Below, piece after piece: positions 46,017 to 55,466 of a stretch of 64,000 nt of DNA. The notes beneath the pieces were generated by a model. The model made no database searches, was not told the DNA's origin, and saw only the letters and a list, made by a program, of their open reading frames with translations. The stretch is from positions 49,105 to 113,104 of the forward strand of contig NZ_BBJR01000041.1 of the NCBI RefSeq assembly GCF_000739875.1. The letters are read 5' to 3'. This DNA comes from Comamonas aquatica NBRC 14918 (GTDB lineage: Bacteria; Pseudomonadota; Gammaproteobacteria; Burkholderiales; Burkholderiaceae_C). The stretch's first letter is position 1; each line of letters starts with the position of its first letter. Both the position numbers and the translations under genes were made by a program.

Positions 46017-46029
46017 GGGGAGACGGGAA

Positions 46030-46920
46030 ATGCACCCACAGTTCGCACCGCAGACCTGGCCGCGCCGCCAGTGGCTGGCAGCCCTGGCCGCCTCGGGCAT
46101 GGCGGCGGCCTGGCCGGCGTGGGCGCAGCCGCGTGGCCGGCCCGTGCGCCGTCTGATCAGCGTGGGCGGCGCCCTGACCGAAGTGGTCTATGCCCTGGGG
46201 GCGCAATCGCTGCTGGTGGCCACGGACACCACCAGCCTGTACCCCGAGGCCGCCACCCGCACGCCCAAGGTGGGGTATTTGCGCCAGCTGTCCGCCGAGG
46301 GGCTGCTGTCCCTGCAGCCGGACGCCCTGGTGGGCGCGGCCGATGCCGGGCCGGCCGTGGTGCTGGAGCAGGTGCGCGCGGCCGGCGTGCGGGTGGAACT
46401 GGTGCCTGCGCAGCACAGCTTCGAGGAGGTGCTGCGCAAGGTCGAGACCGTTGGCCGGGTGACCGGGCGCGAGGCCCAGGCTGTGCAACTGGCCCAGCGC
46501 CTGCAGCAGGAGTGGGCCCAGGTGAGCCGGCAGGTGGCCCAGGCCACGCGGCGTCCGCGCGCCCTGTTCATCCTTTCGCACAATGGATCACCCATGGTGG
46601 CGGGCACGGACACCGCCGCCCATGCCCTGCTGACACTGGCCGGCGCCGACAACGTGGTGACGGCATTCGCCGGCTACCGCCCCCTGACGGCCGAGGCCAT
46701 GGCCGCCGCGGCGCCGCAGGTCCTCATCAACAGCACCCAGGGGATTGAAGCCCTGGGCGGGGTGGCGGCGTTCTGGCAGCGGCCGGAGCTGGCCCTGACC
46801 CCGGCGTTTGCCCGCAAGGCCCTGGTGACGATGGAGGCCAGCCATCTGCTGGGCTTCGGCCCGCGCCTGCCTTCTGCCGTGCAGGCCTTGCACCGCCAGA
46901 TGCTGCAGGTGACGGCATGA
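46030..46920 (+). CDS. hmuT: Periplasmic heme-binding protein HmuT
   Basis: This is a 296-residue periplasmic binding protein of the class III type (two lobes joined by a helix). The signal region has PRRQWLAALAASG, a twin-Arg-like stretch that may be a Tat or Sec leader, ending AWAQP. The mature part has RLISVGGALTEVVYALGAQ and the late GIEALGGVAAFWQRPEL. It carries heme across the periplasm to HmuUV. The stop codon overlaps the hmuU start as ATGA (46917-46920), implying translational coupling. Confidence 0.93.
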   Translation: MHPQFAPQTWPRRQWLAALAASGMAAAWPAWAQPRGRPVRRLISVGGALTEVVYALGAQSLLVATDTTSLYPEAATRTPKVGYLRQLSAEGLLSLQPDALVGAADAGPAVVLEQVRAAGVRVELVPAQHSFEEVLRKVETVGRVTGREAQAVQLAQRLQQEWAQVSRQVAQATRRPRALFILSHNGSPMVAGTDTAAHALLTLAGADNVVTAFAGYRPLTAEAMAAAAPQVLINSTQGIEALGGVAAFWQRPELALTPAFARKALVTMEASHLLGFGPRLPSAVQALHRQMLQVTA

Positions 46921-47972
46921 GGCCGCATGCGGGCGTGGCCGGGCGCCTGCCGCCCGCGCTGGCGGTGGGCGGTGGCGTGGTGCTGGCCATGCTTGCCTTG
47001 TTGTGGAGCGGCGCGCAGGGGGCGTATGCCATCAGCCCACTGCAGATCCTGGTGGTGTTGCGCGACGCCCTGGGCGGGCACGCCGCACAGGGACCGGAGC
47101 ACCTGGTGTTCCTGAACATCCGCCTGCCCCGCTTGCTGCTGGGTGCGGCCGCAGGCGCAGGTTTGGGGGTGGCCGGCGCGCTGATGCAGGGCCTGTTTCG
47201 CAACCCGCTGGCCGACCCCGGCCTGATCGGCGTGAGCAGCGGCGCGGCCCTGGCGGCGGCCGGGGCCATCGTGCTGGGGCCGCAATGGTGGCCCGACCTG
47301 GGGTTCAAGCTGGGCAGCTGGACCCTGGCATGCAGCGCCTTTGCGGGCGGCATGCTGGTGACCGGGCTGATCTACGGGCTGGCGCAGACCCAGGGCAGCA
47401 CGCGCATCGCGTTGATGCTGCTGGCCGGGATTGCCATCAACGCCCTGGCCGGGGCGGGCCTGGGGTGGCTGAGCTATGTCTCCAACGATGAGCAGTTGCG
47501 CAATGTGCAGCTGTGGCTGATGGGCAGCCTGGGCCAGTCGCGCTGGCCCACGGTGCTGCTGGTCGGCGGTGCCGTGGCGGTGTGCCTGGCGGCAGCGCTG
47601 CTGCTGGCCCGGGCGCTCAATGCCCTGGCGCTGGGCGAGGCGCAGGCCCAGCTGATGGGCGTCGCGGTGGAGCGCACCAAGCGCTGGGCCATCGTGGTCG
47701 CGGCGCTGGCCGTGGGCGTGGTGACCACGGCGACCGGCGTGATCGGATTCATCGGCCTGGTGGCCCCGCACGGGGTGCGGCTGCTGGCCGGGCCGGACCA
47801 CCGGGTGGTGCTGCCGTGTTCGGCCTTGCTGGGGGCGGCCCTGGTGCTGGCGGCCGATGCCCTGGCGCGCACCCTGGTGCAGCCGGCCGAGATGCCGCTG
47901 GGCGTGCTGACGGCCTGCATCGGCGTGCCGCTGTTCCTGTGGATGCTGCGCCAGTTCCGGGGGCGGGTATGA
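46917..47972 (+). CDS. hmuU: Heme ABC transporter permease HmuU
   Basis: This is a 351-residue FecCD-type permease with about ten hydrophobic segments. It has family motifs RLPRLLLGAAAGAGLGVAGA and GLMQGLFRNPLADPGLIG near residues 80-105, and later GFIGLVAPHGVRLLAGPDHR, the region that contacts the ATPase. The start overlaps the hmuT stop by ATGA, and the stop overlaps the hmuV start by ATGA. Confidence 0.95.
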   Translation: MRPHAGVAGRLPPALAVGGGVVLAMLALLWSGAQGAYAISPLQILVVLRDALGGHAAQGPEHLVFLNIRLPRLLLGAAAGAGLGVAGALMQGLFRNPLADPGLIGVSSGAALAAAGAIVLGPQWWPDLGFKLGSWTLACSAFAGGMLVTGLIYGLAQTQGSTRIALMLLAGIAINALAGAGLGWLSYVSNDEQLRNVQLWLMGSLGQSRWPTVLLVGGAVAVCLAAALLLARALNALALGEAQAQLMGVAVERTKRWAIVVAALAVGVVTTATGVIGFIGLVAPHGVRLLAGPDHRVVLPCSALLGAALVLAADALARTLVQPAEMPLGVLTACIGVPLFLWMLRQFRGRV

Positions 47973-48808
47973 GCGGGCCGGCGGCATCGCAGGCGCTGGT
48001 GTGCGCCGGACTGCAGGTGCGGGCCTCGGCCCACGGTCCGCTGCTAGCGACTGTGCAGGCTGCGCTGGCACCGGGGCGGCTGACGGCCATCGTCGGTCCG
48101 AATGGGGCCGGCAAAAGCACCCTGATGGCGGTGATGGCCGGCTTGCGCCCGCCGGCGGCGGGCCGGGTGTGCCTGGGGGCGGAGCCCCTGCACCGGCTGC
48201 CGGCGGCCCAACTGGCGCGGCGCATGGCCTTCATGGCACAGGAAACCCAGGTGGCCTTTGCCTTTTCTGCCCAGGAAGTGGTGGAGATGGGGCGCTACCC
48301 CCACCGCCAGCAGCCTTCGCACCAGGAGGCGCAGATCGTGCAGTCCGCCATGGACAGCATGGGCGTGGCCCACCTGGCACGGCGCGAAGTCACCACCTTG
48401 TCCGGCGGCGAGCGCGCGCGCGTGCAGCTGGCACGGGTGCTGGCCCAGCTGTGGCAACCCCACGGCCTGGGCAGCCAGTGGCTGCTGCTGGATGAGCCGA
48501 CCGCCGCGCTGGACCTGCAGCACCAGCACCAGGTGATGGCCTTGCTGCGCATCCGTGCGCAGACCCAGGGCCTGGGGGTGGTGGCGGTGCTGCACGACCT
48601 GAACCTGGCGCTGCGCTATGCGCACGAGGTGCTGCTGGTGCCCGGCCAGGGCCGTGCGGCCGAGCTGGGCGCCGTGGCCGACATCCTGACGCCGGACTGC
48701 ATGGCCCGGGTCTGGGGCATCCACAGCGAAGCGGTGCACATGCAGGATGGGGCACTGCAGTACCTGTTTGCCCCGGCATCCCGTCCTGGGGCCGAGGTCT
48801 GCTTGTAA
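47969..48808 (+). CDS. hmuV: Heme ABC transporter ATPase HmuV
   Basis: This is a 279-residue ABC ATPase. Walker A is GPNGAGKST (43-51), the Q-loop is MAQETQ, the signature is LSGGERARVQLARVL, Walker B is WLLLDEPTAALD, and the switch His is in AVLHDLNLA. It energises heme import through HmuU. It is the last gene of the operon, with an excellent intrinsic terminator beginning 6 nt after its stop. Confidence 0.96.
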   Translation: MSGPAASQALVCAGLQVRASAHGPLLATVQAALAPGRLTAIVGPNGAGKSTLMAVMAGLRPPAAGRVCLGAEPLHRLPAAQLARRMAFMAQETQVAFAFSAQEVVEMGRYPHRQQPSHQEAQIVQSAMDSMGVAHLARREVTTLSGGERARVQLARVLAQLWQPHGLGSQWLLLDEPTAALDLQHQHQVMALLRIRAQTQGLGVVAVLHDLNLALRYAHEVLLVPGQGRAAELGAVADILTPDCMARVWGIHSEAVHMQDGALQYLFAPASRPGAEVCL

Positions 48809-48814
48809 AAAAAT

Positions 48815-48855
48815 AGCTGCCAGCGCTTGCTGTATGCGCGCTGGCAGCTGTTTTT
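48815..48855 (+). terminator. Terminator of the heme operon, a clean copy of the dispersed palindrome
   Basis: AGCTGCCAGCGC (48815-48826) pairs perfectly with GCGCTGGCAGCT (48838-48849), and five T residues follow at 48851. It belongs to the AGCTGCCAGCGCTTG family seen at 26121 and elsewhere. Confidence 0.9.
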
Positions 48856-48904
48856 ATGCGGAATGTGAAGGCGGCGGGGCTGGGCAGGGCGCCGCCTGCG
48901 GGCC

Positions 48905-49741
48905 TCAGCCGTGGCCGTGTCCCATGCCCAGGCGGTGGGGCAGCACTTCCTGCAGGATGGTGGTCGAGATTTCCTCGATCGACTTGGTGGTGGTCGACAG
49001 CCAGCTCACGCCGGCGCGGCGCATCATGGCCTCGGCCTCGTGCACTTCGTGGCGGCAGTTCTCCAGGCTGGCGTAGCGCGAGTTGGGGCGGCGCTCGTTG
49101 CGGATGCTGGACAGGCGCACGGGGTCGATCGTCAGGCCGAACAGCTTCTTGCGGATGGGCTCCAGCGCCGGAGGCAGCTTCTTGCGCTCGAAGTCCTCGG
49201 GGATCAGCGGGTAGTTGGCCACCTTCAGGCCGAACTGCATGGCCAGGTACAGGCTGGTCGGGGTCTTGCCCGAGCGGCTCACGCCCACCAGCACCACGTC
49301 GGCGCCGCTGAGGTCGTGGTTGGTCTGGCCGTCGTCGTGGGCCAGCGTGTAGTTGATGGCCTCCATGCGGTCCAGGTATTCCTTGCTCTGGCTGATGTCC
49401 GAGAAGCGCCCCACGCGGTGCTGGCTCTTCATGCCCAGCTCGTCTTCCAGCGGCTGCACAAAGGTACCGAACATGTCCATCAGCAGGCCCTTGCAATGGG
49501 CGTTGATGATGGTGACCACCTCCTGGTTGACCAGGGTGCTGAACACGATCGGCTTCTTGCCTTCCACATCCCCCGTGTGGTTGATCTGGCGTACCGCCTG
49601 GTGGGCCTTGTCCACGGTGTCAACAAAGGGGATGCGCACGATGCGGGGCTTGATGTCGAACTGGGTCATCAGGGCGGTGCCAAAGGTCTCGGCAGTGATC
49701 CCTGTGCCATCCGAAATAACGAATACGGTGCGCGTGTGCAT
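48905..49741 (-). CDS. ppsR: PEP synthase regulatory protein (kinase/pyrophosphorylase)
   Basis: This 278-residue bifunctional enzyme uses ADP to phosphorylate and phosphate to dephosphorylate a Thr on PEP synthase, switching it off and on. The P-loop GVSRSGKT spans 153-160; the N-terminus has [13 protein letters not shown] and there is a later [14 protein letters not shown]. Length matches the DUF299 family. It is divergent from its target ppsA, 184 nt away. It ends in a His/Gly tail. The start at 49741 is the only good candidate. Confidence 0.95.
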   Translation of the reverse strand: MHTRTVFVISDGTGITAETFGTALMTQFDIKPRIVRIPFVDTVDKAHQAVRQINHTGDVEGKKPIVFSTLVNQEVVTIINAHCKGLLMDMFGTFVQPLEDELGMKSQHRVGRFSDISQSKEYLDRMEAINYTLAHDDGQTNHDLSGADVVLVGVSRSGKTPTSLYLAMQFGLKVANYPLIPEDFERKKLPPALEPIRKKLFGLTIDPVRLSSIRNERRPNSRYASLENCRHEVHEAEAMMRRAGVSWLSTTTKSIEEISTTILQEVLPHRLGMGHGHG

Positions 49742-49925
49742 GGGCAGGCTTATCCAATCAGATCAAACACCCGGGGTCACGGCGGAAATCGTGCCCCGGG
49801 CCTACAATGGCGCCCATTATTCCCAAATTTCGCTCGCATGCAGGTCGACCGCCGACAACCAGAACATCCAAGATGTGGTGGGCAGGCATGCGGGACATAC
49901 CGGTTTTTAACTTTGGAGCCTCCCC

Positions 49926-52316
49926 ATGTCTAACCGTTTCGAAGCGACCGCTCTGGTCGTGCCTTTCGAACAACTGCGTATGAGCGACGTCGAAGTCGTA
50001 GGCGGCAAGAACGCCTCGCTCGGCGAAATGATTTCCCAGCTGCCCCAGGGCGTGCGCGTGCCCACGGGCTTTGCCACCACGGCCCACGCCTTCCGCGAAT
50101 TCCTGGCCTACGAAGGCCTGGCCGACAAGATTTCCGCCAAGCTGGCGGCGCTGGACGTGGAAGACGTGCGCGCCCTGGCCCAGGTGGGTGCCGAAATCCG
50201 TGCCCTGGTGGAAGCCCAGCCTTTCCCGGCCGATCTGGAAGCCGCCATCCGTGCGGCCTTCATCACGCTGCAAGGCGGTAACGACGCCGCTTCGTTCGCC
50301 GTGCGCTCTTCCGCCACCGCGGAAGACCTGCCCGACGCCTCGTTCGCCGGCCAGCAGGAAACCTTCCTGAACGTGGTGGGCATCGACGACGTGCTGCACA
50401 AGATGAAGGAAGTGTTCGCGTCGCTGTACAACGACCGCGCCATCTCCTACCGCGTGCACAAGGGCTTTGCCCACGACGTGGTGGCCCTGTCCGCCGGCGT
50501 GCAGCGTATGGTGCGCTCCGACCTGGGCGCGGCCGGCGTGATGTTCACCATCGACACCGAGTCTGGCTTTGAAGAGGTGGTTTTCATCACCTCCAGCTAT
50601 GGCCTGGGCGAAACCGTGGTGCAAGGCGCCGTGAACCCCGACGAGTTCTACGTGCACAAGCCCATGCTCAAGGCTGGCAAGAGCGCGCTGATCCGCCGCA
50701 ACCTGGGCTCCAAGCTGATCCAGATGGTGTTCTCCTCGCCCGAAGAGAAGGCTGCCTCCGGCAAGCTGGTCAAGACCACCGACGTGGCCCCCGAGCTGCG
50801 CAACCGCTACTCGCTGACCGACACCGAAGTGCAGGAACTGGCCAAGTACGCGCTGGTGATCGAGCAGCACTATGGCCGCCCCATGGACATCGAATGGGGC
50901 AAGGACGGCACCGACGGCCAGCTGTACATCCTGCAGGCACGTCCCGAAACCGTGAAGAGCCAGTCCAAGGGCCAGGCCGAACTGCGCTACAAGCTCAAGG
51001 GCACCGGCAATGTGCTGGCCGAAGGTCGCGCGATTGGCCAGAAGATCGGTACCGGCCCCGTGCGTCTGGTGTCCGACATTTCGCAGATGGACCAGGTCCA
51101 GCCTGGCGACGTGCTGGTGACCGACATGACCGATCCCAACTGGGAACCCGTCATGAAGCGCGCCTCCGCCATCGTGACCAACCGTGGCGGCCGCACCTGC
51201 CACGCCGCCATCATCGCGCGTGAACTGGGTATTCCTGCCGTGGTCGGCTGCGGCGACGCCACCGCCCGACTGAAGGATGGCACCCTGGTGACCGTGTCCT
51301 GCTCGGAAGGCGACACTGGCAAGATCTATGACGGCCTGATCGAGACCGAAGTGACCGAAGTCACCCGCGGCGAAATGCCCGAGATCAAGACCAAGATCAT
51401 GATGAACGTGGGCAACCCCCAGCTGGCCTTTGACTTCGCCCAGCTGCCCAACGCCGGCGTGGGTCTGGCCCGCCTGGAATTCATCATCAACAACAACATC
51501 GGCGTGCACCCCAAGGCCATTCTGGACTACCCCGCCGTGGATCCCGACCTGAAGAAGGCCGTGGAATCCGTGGCGCGTGGCCACGCCTCGCCCCGCGCCT
51601 TCTACGTCGACAAGGTCGCCGAAGGCGTGGCCACGATTGCCGCCGCCTTCTGGCCCAAGCCCGTGATCGTGCGCATGTCGGACTTCAAGTCCAACGAATA
51701 CCGCAAGCTGATCGGTGGCAGCCGCTACGAGCCCGAGGAAGAGAACCCGATGCTGGGCTTCCGCGGTGCCGCGCGTTACATCTCCGAAGACTTCGGCGAA
51801 GCCTTCAAGATGGAATGCGAAGCACTGCGCCGCGTGCGTGAGGACATGGGCCTGACCAACGTGCAGATCATGATCCCCTTCGTGCGCACCCTGAAGCAGG
51901 CCGAGCGCGTGACCACCATGCTGGGCGACAACGGCCTCAAGCGCGGTGAGAACGAGCTCAAGCTGATCATGATGTGCGAGGTGCCTTCCAACGCCATCCT
52001 GGCCGAGGAGTTCCTGGAGTACTTCGACGGCTTCTCCATCGGTTCGAACGACCTGACACAGCTGACCCTGGGCCTGGACCGCGACTCCGGCCTGGAGCTG
52101 CTGGCCGCCGACTTCGACGAACGCGACCCCGCCGTCAAGAAGATGCTGGAGCGCGCCATCGACGCCTGCCTGAAGCAGGGCAAGTACGTCGGCATTTGCG
52201 GTCAGGGCCCTTCGGACCACCCCGACTTCGCCCAGTGGCTGGCGGACAAGGGCATCGTGTCGATTTCCCTGAACCCCGACACCGTGATCGACACCTGGCA
52301 GCAACTGGCGGGCTAA
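49926..52316 (+). CDS. ppsA: Phosphoenolpyruvate synthase
   Basis: This 796-residue enzyme converts pyruvate and ATP to PEP, AMP and phosphate, needed for growth on pyruvate, lactate or similar. It has an N-terminal ATP-grasp-like domain ([32 protein letters not shown]), then the phosphohistidine domain with the catalytic H426 in GGRTCHAAI and T424, the residue regulated by PpsR (E. coli T419/H421), and a C-terminal PEP-binding barrel ([16 protein letters not shown]). GGAGCC upstream acts as the ribosome-binding site. Confidence 0.97.
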   Translation: MSNRFEATALVVPFEQLRMSDVEVVGGKNASLGEMISQLPQGVRVPTGFATTAHAFREFLAYEGLADKISAKLAALDVEDVRALAQVGAEIRALVEAQPFPADLEAAIRAAFITLQGGNDAASFAVRSSATAEDLPDASFAGQQETFLNVVGIDDVLHKMKEVFASLYNDRAISYRVHKGFAHDVVALSAGVQRMVRSDLGAAGVMFTIDTESGFEEVVFITSSYGLGETVVQGAVNPDEFYVHKPMLKAGKSALIRRNLGSKLIQMVFSSPEEKAASGKLVKTTDVAPELRNRYSLTDTEVQELAKYALVIEQHYGRPMDIEWGKDGTDGQLYILQARPETVKSQSKGQAELRYKLKGTGNVLAEGRAIGQKIGTGPVRLVSDISQMDQVQPGDVLVTDMTDPNWEPVMKRASAIVTNRGGRTCHAAIIARELGIPAVVGCGDATARLKDGTLVTVSCSEGDTGKIYDGLIETEVTEVTRGEMPEIKTKIMMNVGNPQLAFDFAQLPNAGVGLARLEFIINNNIGVHPKAILDYPAVDPDLKKAVESVARGHASPRAFYVDKVAEGVATIAAAFWPKPVIVRMSDFKSNEYRKLIGGSRYEPEEENPMLGFRGAARYISEDFGEAFKMECEALRRVREDMGLTNVQIMIPFVRTLKQAERVTTMLGDNGLKRGENELKLIMMCEVPSNAILAEEFLEYFDGFSIGSNDLTQLTLGLDRDSGLELLAADFDERDPAVKKMLERAIDACLKQGKYVGICGQGPSDHPDFAQWLADKGIVSISLNPDTVIDTWQQLAG

Positions 52317-52334
52317 GACCGCGAAAGGCCTGTG

Positions 52335-52679
52335 ATGCAGTTTTCTCACGACGATGTGCATGACAGGCCGGCGGCAGGCGGGGGGCAGATGCCGCCCGAC
52401 CTGCACGACACCCACCACCTGTGGCTCAAGGCAATCTTGCTGGCGGTCTGGGTGGTGTTTTCGTTTGGCGTGTGCTTTTTTGCGCGGGACTTGCAGGCAT
52501 GGGTGCAAGGCTGGCAGCTGGGCTACTGGATGGCCGCCCAAGGGGCTGTCCTGATGTTCATGCTGATCGCGCTGGTTTACTGTGTGGTCATGGACAGGTT
52601 CGAGTGCCACAGCGCCTCGGCACCTGATGCCACCTTGCCAGCTGCCCGTACCACCCATGCCCACCCCCTCCGGCGTTAG
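52335..52679 (+). CDS. DUF4212 symporter small subunit
   Basis: This 114-residue membrane protein has two hydrophobic segments (about 31-49 and 65-88) with the family pattern WLKAILLAVWVVFSFGVCFF then LGYWMAAQGAVLMF. DUF4212 proteins are the small partner of VC_2705-type sodium/solute symporters. It begins 19 nt after ppsA and overlaps the large-subunit gene by 23 nt, so all three genes are probably co-transcribed. The C-terminal tail is hydrophilic. Confidence 0.88.
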   Translation: MQFSHDDVHDRPAAGGGQMPPDLHDTHHLWLKAILLAVWVVFSFGVCFFARDLQAWVQGWQLGYWMAAQGAVLMFMLIALVYCVVMDRFECHSASAPDATLPAARTTHAHPLRR

Positions 52680-54750
52680 CGCCACTTCCTCCTCCTCGCG
52701 TGCCCGCGCCTACCGGTGGCGTGTCCATCGCTGGGTCGCCTTGTACAGCCTGGCCGTGATCGGCTTTCTGCTGCTGATGGCCTGGGCCGAAGAGCACGGC
52801 CTGTCGCGCCACTGGATCGGCCCCATCTTCCTGTTCGTCCCGGTCATGGTGTATGCCGCCATCGGCATCTGGGGGCGCACCAGCGATGCCGACGAATACT
52901 ATGTCGCCGGCCGCCGCATTCCCCCGGTCTACAACGGCATGGCCGCCGCCGCCGACTGGATGAGCGCGGCCTCCTTCATCAGCCTGTCGGGCGCGCTGTA
53001 CCTGCAGGGCTTTGGCGGCACCGCCGGCCAGCCGGGCGGCCTGGCCTATCTGCTGGGCTGGACCGGGGGCTTTTGCCTGGTGGCCATGCTGGTGGCCCCG
53101 CACCTGCGCGCCATGCAGCTGTACACCCTGCCGGATTTCTTCCAGGCCCGCTTTGGTGGTCGCTGGCCGCGCACGGTGGCGGCCCTGGCATCGGTGCTGT
53201 GCTCGTTCACCTATGTGGTGGCGCAGATTTACGGCGTCGGGCTGATTGCCTCGCGCCTGACCGGGGTGCAGTTCGAGATCGGCATCATGCTGGGCCTGGG
53301 CGGGGTGCTGCTGTGCTCGTTCCTGGGCGGCATGCGCGCCGTGACCTGGACCCAGGTCGCGCAGTACGTGGTGATCCTGCTGGCCTTCCTGATTCCCGTG
53401 TCCTGGCTGGCGTACAAGCAGCTGGGCAATCCGGTGGCGGCTGTGGCCTATGCCAGCCAGCTGCAGAAGATCACCGAACTGGAGGATGCCCTGCTGCAGT
53501 CGCCGCAGGAGCTGGCGGTGCGCCAGGCCTATCAGGCGCGGGTCGAGGCCCTGGAGGCCAAGCTGGTGGATGTGCCGCTGTCGCTGGAGCGTGACCGGCT
53601 GGTGCTGCACGAACGCATCCGCTACCTGCGCTCGGTCAACAGCGATGTGGGCCAGATCGTGGCCACCAGCCGCGAATACGCCAACCTGCCGCGCAACGCC
53701 CAGGAGGCCGAGCTGCGCTGGCGCCAGCAGCTGGAGGAGTACCGCGAACGCGCGCGGCCACTGTCCGGCCTGCCGCGCCACAGCCAGCCGTTTGGCGGCG
53801 ACCCGGACGGCACGCCCGAGGAGCGCGCGCAGTTCAACGACGAGCGTAACAACTTCCTGGCGCTGATGTTCTGCCTGATGGTGGGCACGGCCGGCTTGCC
53901 CCACCTGCTGGTGCGCTACTACACCGTGCCCTCGGTGTCGGCGGCGCGCACCTCGGTGGCGTGGACCCTGTTCTTCATCGCCCTGCTGTACCTGACGGCC
54001 CCGGCGCTGGCGGCGCTGATCAAGCTGGAGGTGATGAACAACCTGGTGGGCGTGCGCTTTGACGAGCTGCCGAACTGGATCGCGCAGTGGGCGCGGGTCG
54101 ATGCCTCGCTGCTGTCGGTGGAGGATGTCAATGGCGACGGGGTGCTGCAGTTTGGCGAGCTGCGCCTGGGCGCCGACCTGATCATGCTGGCGACACCGGA
54201 AATCGGCGGCCTGCCGTATGTGGTGGCGGGCCTGGTGGCCGCCGGCGGGCTGGCGGCGGCGTTGTCCACGGCCGACGGCCTGCTGCTGACCATCAGCAAC
54301 GCCCTGGTGCGCGACCTGTACTTCCAGGACCGGCCACGCAAGACCTCGCCCGAGCAGCGGGTCATCGTCTCCAAGTTCGTGCTGATGGCGGTGGCGCTGC
54401 TGGCGGCGCTGGTGGCGGGGCAGCGGCCGTCCGACATCCTGCCCATGGTGGCGGCGTCGTTCTCGCTGGCGGCCTCGGCCTTTGTGCCGGCCATGGTGCT
54501 GGGCATCTTCTGGCGTGGCGTCACCCGCTATGCGGCGCTGGCCGGCATGCTGGCCGGGCTGGGCGTGGCGCTGTACTACATGCTGTCGCACACCGCCATG
54601 GTCCAGCACTGGTTGCCGTCCGTGCTGCTGGCCGATGGCCTGTGGTGGGGCATCCAGCCGGTGTCCTCCGGCGTGTTCGGTGTGGCGGCAGGCATGGCTG
54701 TGACCCTGCTGTGGAGCTGGGTGGGGCCGCGCGAATCGCTGCAACGATAG
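52657..54750 (+). CDS. VC_2705-family sodium/solute symporter
   Basis: This is a 697-residue inner-membrane symporter of the SSS superfamily, with about 13 hydrophobic segments and the family's DEYYVAGRRIPPVYNGMAAAADWMSAA in the early region. Two unusual insertions are visible: a hydrophilic, coiled-coil-like stretch at about residues 265-390 (QLQKITELEDALLQ, then EAKLVDVPLSLERDRL), and an EF-hand-like loop DVNGDGVLQFGE at 490-501. Substrate is probably a carboxylate such as acetate or lactate, suggested by the ppsA neighbour. The ATG at 52657 overlaps the small-subunit gene. Confidence 0.9.
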   Translation: MPTPSGVSATSSSSRARAYRWRVHRWVALYSLAVIGFLLLMAWAEEHGLSRHWIGPIFLFVPVMVYAAIGIWGRTSDADEYYVAGRRIPPVYNGMAAAADWMSAASFISLSGALYLQGFGGTAGQPGGLAYLLGWTGGFCLVAMLVAPHLRAMQLYTLPDFFQARFGGRWPRTVAALASVLCSFTYVVAQIYGVGLIASRLTGVQFEIGIMLGLGGVLLCSFLGGMRAVTWTQVAQYVVILLAFLIPVSWLAYKQLGNPVAAVAYASQLQKITELEDALLQSPQELAVRQAYQARVEALEAKLVDVPLSLERDRLVLHERIRYLRSVNSDVGQIVATSREYANLPRNAQEAELRWRQQLEEYRERARPLSGLPRHSQPFGGDPDGTPEERAQFNDERNNFLALMFCLMVGTAGLPHLLVRYYTVPSVSAARTSVAWTLFFIALLYLTAPALAALIKLEVMNNLVGVRFDELPNWIAQWARVDASLLSVEDVNGDGVLQFGELRLGADLIMLATPEIGGLPYVVAGLVAAGGLAAALSTADGLLLTISNALVRDLYFQDRPRKTSPEQRVIVSKFVLMAVALLAALVAGQRPSDILPMVAASFSLAASAFVPAMVLGIFWRGVTRYAALAGMLAGLGVALYYMLSHTAMVQHWLPSVLLADGLWWGIQPVSSGVFGVAAGMAVTLLWSWVGPRESLQR

Positions 54751-54765
54751 CTGCTGGCGCTTGCC
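54747..54765. repeat. Partial copy of the dispersed palindrome
   Basis: ATAGCTGCTGGCGCTTGCC matches the left half of the AGCTGCCAGCGCTTG element with one transition. The symporter stop codon TAG lies inside it; the right half is missing, replaced by GCGGTTTTCGGAATAAAAATG. Confidence 0.55.
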
Positions 54766-54931
54766 TGGTGCGGTTTTCGGAATAAAAATGGCTGAAAACC
54801 AAGAGCTGTCGCGCGCAGCACGCTCATGTTTCCATGAGCGCCTGCTGTGCCCAGTCCCTGGATTGCCCCAATGGGGCCCGCTGCAGGCCTGTGCCATGCT
54901 GTCTCCCACAAGGGCAACGGAGGGATGCGCG

Positions 54932-55381
54932 ATGGGACGGCGTTTGATCAAGACCGAGGCAGGCCAGCAGGCGTTCAAGGCGCGCAGCGCACAGCTGGCC
55001 GGCAAGCTGCGCTCGGCCTTTCTGCTGTTCGATGGCGTGCGCACGGTCGACGAGGTGCTGCAGGCCACACAAGGCCTGGGACTGGGAGCGGCGGACATCG
55101 ACACCCTGGTGCAGGCCGGCCTGCTGGCCGAGGCCCCGGACAGTTCGCCGGCAGCAGCGCCTGCCGCCAGCCCTTCGGCGCGTTCTGCCCAGGAGCGCTA
55201 CCGCGACGCCTACCCGGTGGCCGTGGCGCTGACGGGCAAGCTGGGCCTGTCGGGCTTTCGTCTGAACCTGTCGGTGGAGGCCGCCACCAGCTTTGACCAG
55301 CTGGCCGCTGTGGCCCCCAAGATCCGCGACGCGGTCGGCCCCCAGGCCTATGTGCCGCTGGAGCAGGCGTTGTTTGCCTGA
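54932..55381 (+). CDS. Small protein of unknown function
   Basis: This is a 149-residue soluble protein with GGAGGG 8 nt before the ATG. Residues 20-70 (KLRSAFLLFDGVRTVDEVLQ, then LGAADIDTLVQAGLL) look like a winged-helix or PqqD-type all-helical domain. A Pro/Ala/Ser linker leads to a second helical part (RYRDAYPVAVALTGKLGLSG). I do not recognise a family. It is the only gene between the symporter and the leftward FKBP gene. Confidence 0.6.
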   Translation: MGRRLIKTEAGQQAFKARSAQLAGKLRSAFLLFDGVRTVDEVLQATQGLGLGAADIDTLVQAGLLAEAPDSSPAAAPAASPSARSAQERYRDAYPVAVALTGKLGLSGFRLNLSVEAATSFDQLAAVAPKIRDAVGPQAYVPLEQALFA

Positions 55382-55415
55382 GGCCGTGGCGGCCACGGCA
55401 TCTCTCTCTGGGGCA

Positions 55416-55444
55416 TAAAAAACGGCCTGTCGATGACAGGCCGT
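55416..55444 (-). terminator. Intrinsic terminator of the tandem FKBP gene
   Basis: ACGGCCTGTC pairs with GACAGGCCGT around GAT, with a run of six A on the + strand giving a U-tract on the leftward transcript, 23 nt past the stop at 55467. Confidence 0.88.
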
Positions 55445-55466
55445 GTTGTGCGGGGTGTGTGCGGGC

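Noticed and set aside
49758..52685. 975-codon open frame on the minus strand
   Set aside because: Antisense shadow of ppsA and the DUF4212 gene.
52588..55104. 838-codon open frame on the minus strand
   Set aside because: Antisense shadow of the symporter; Gln/His/Arg-rich translation.
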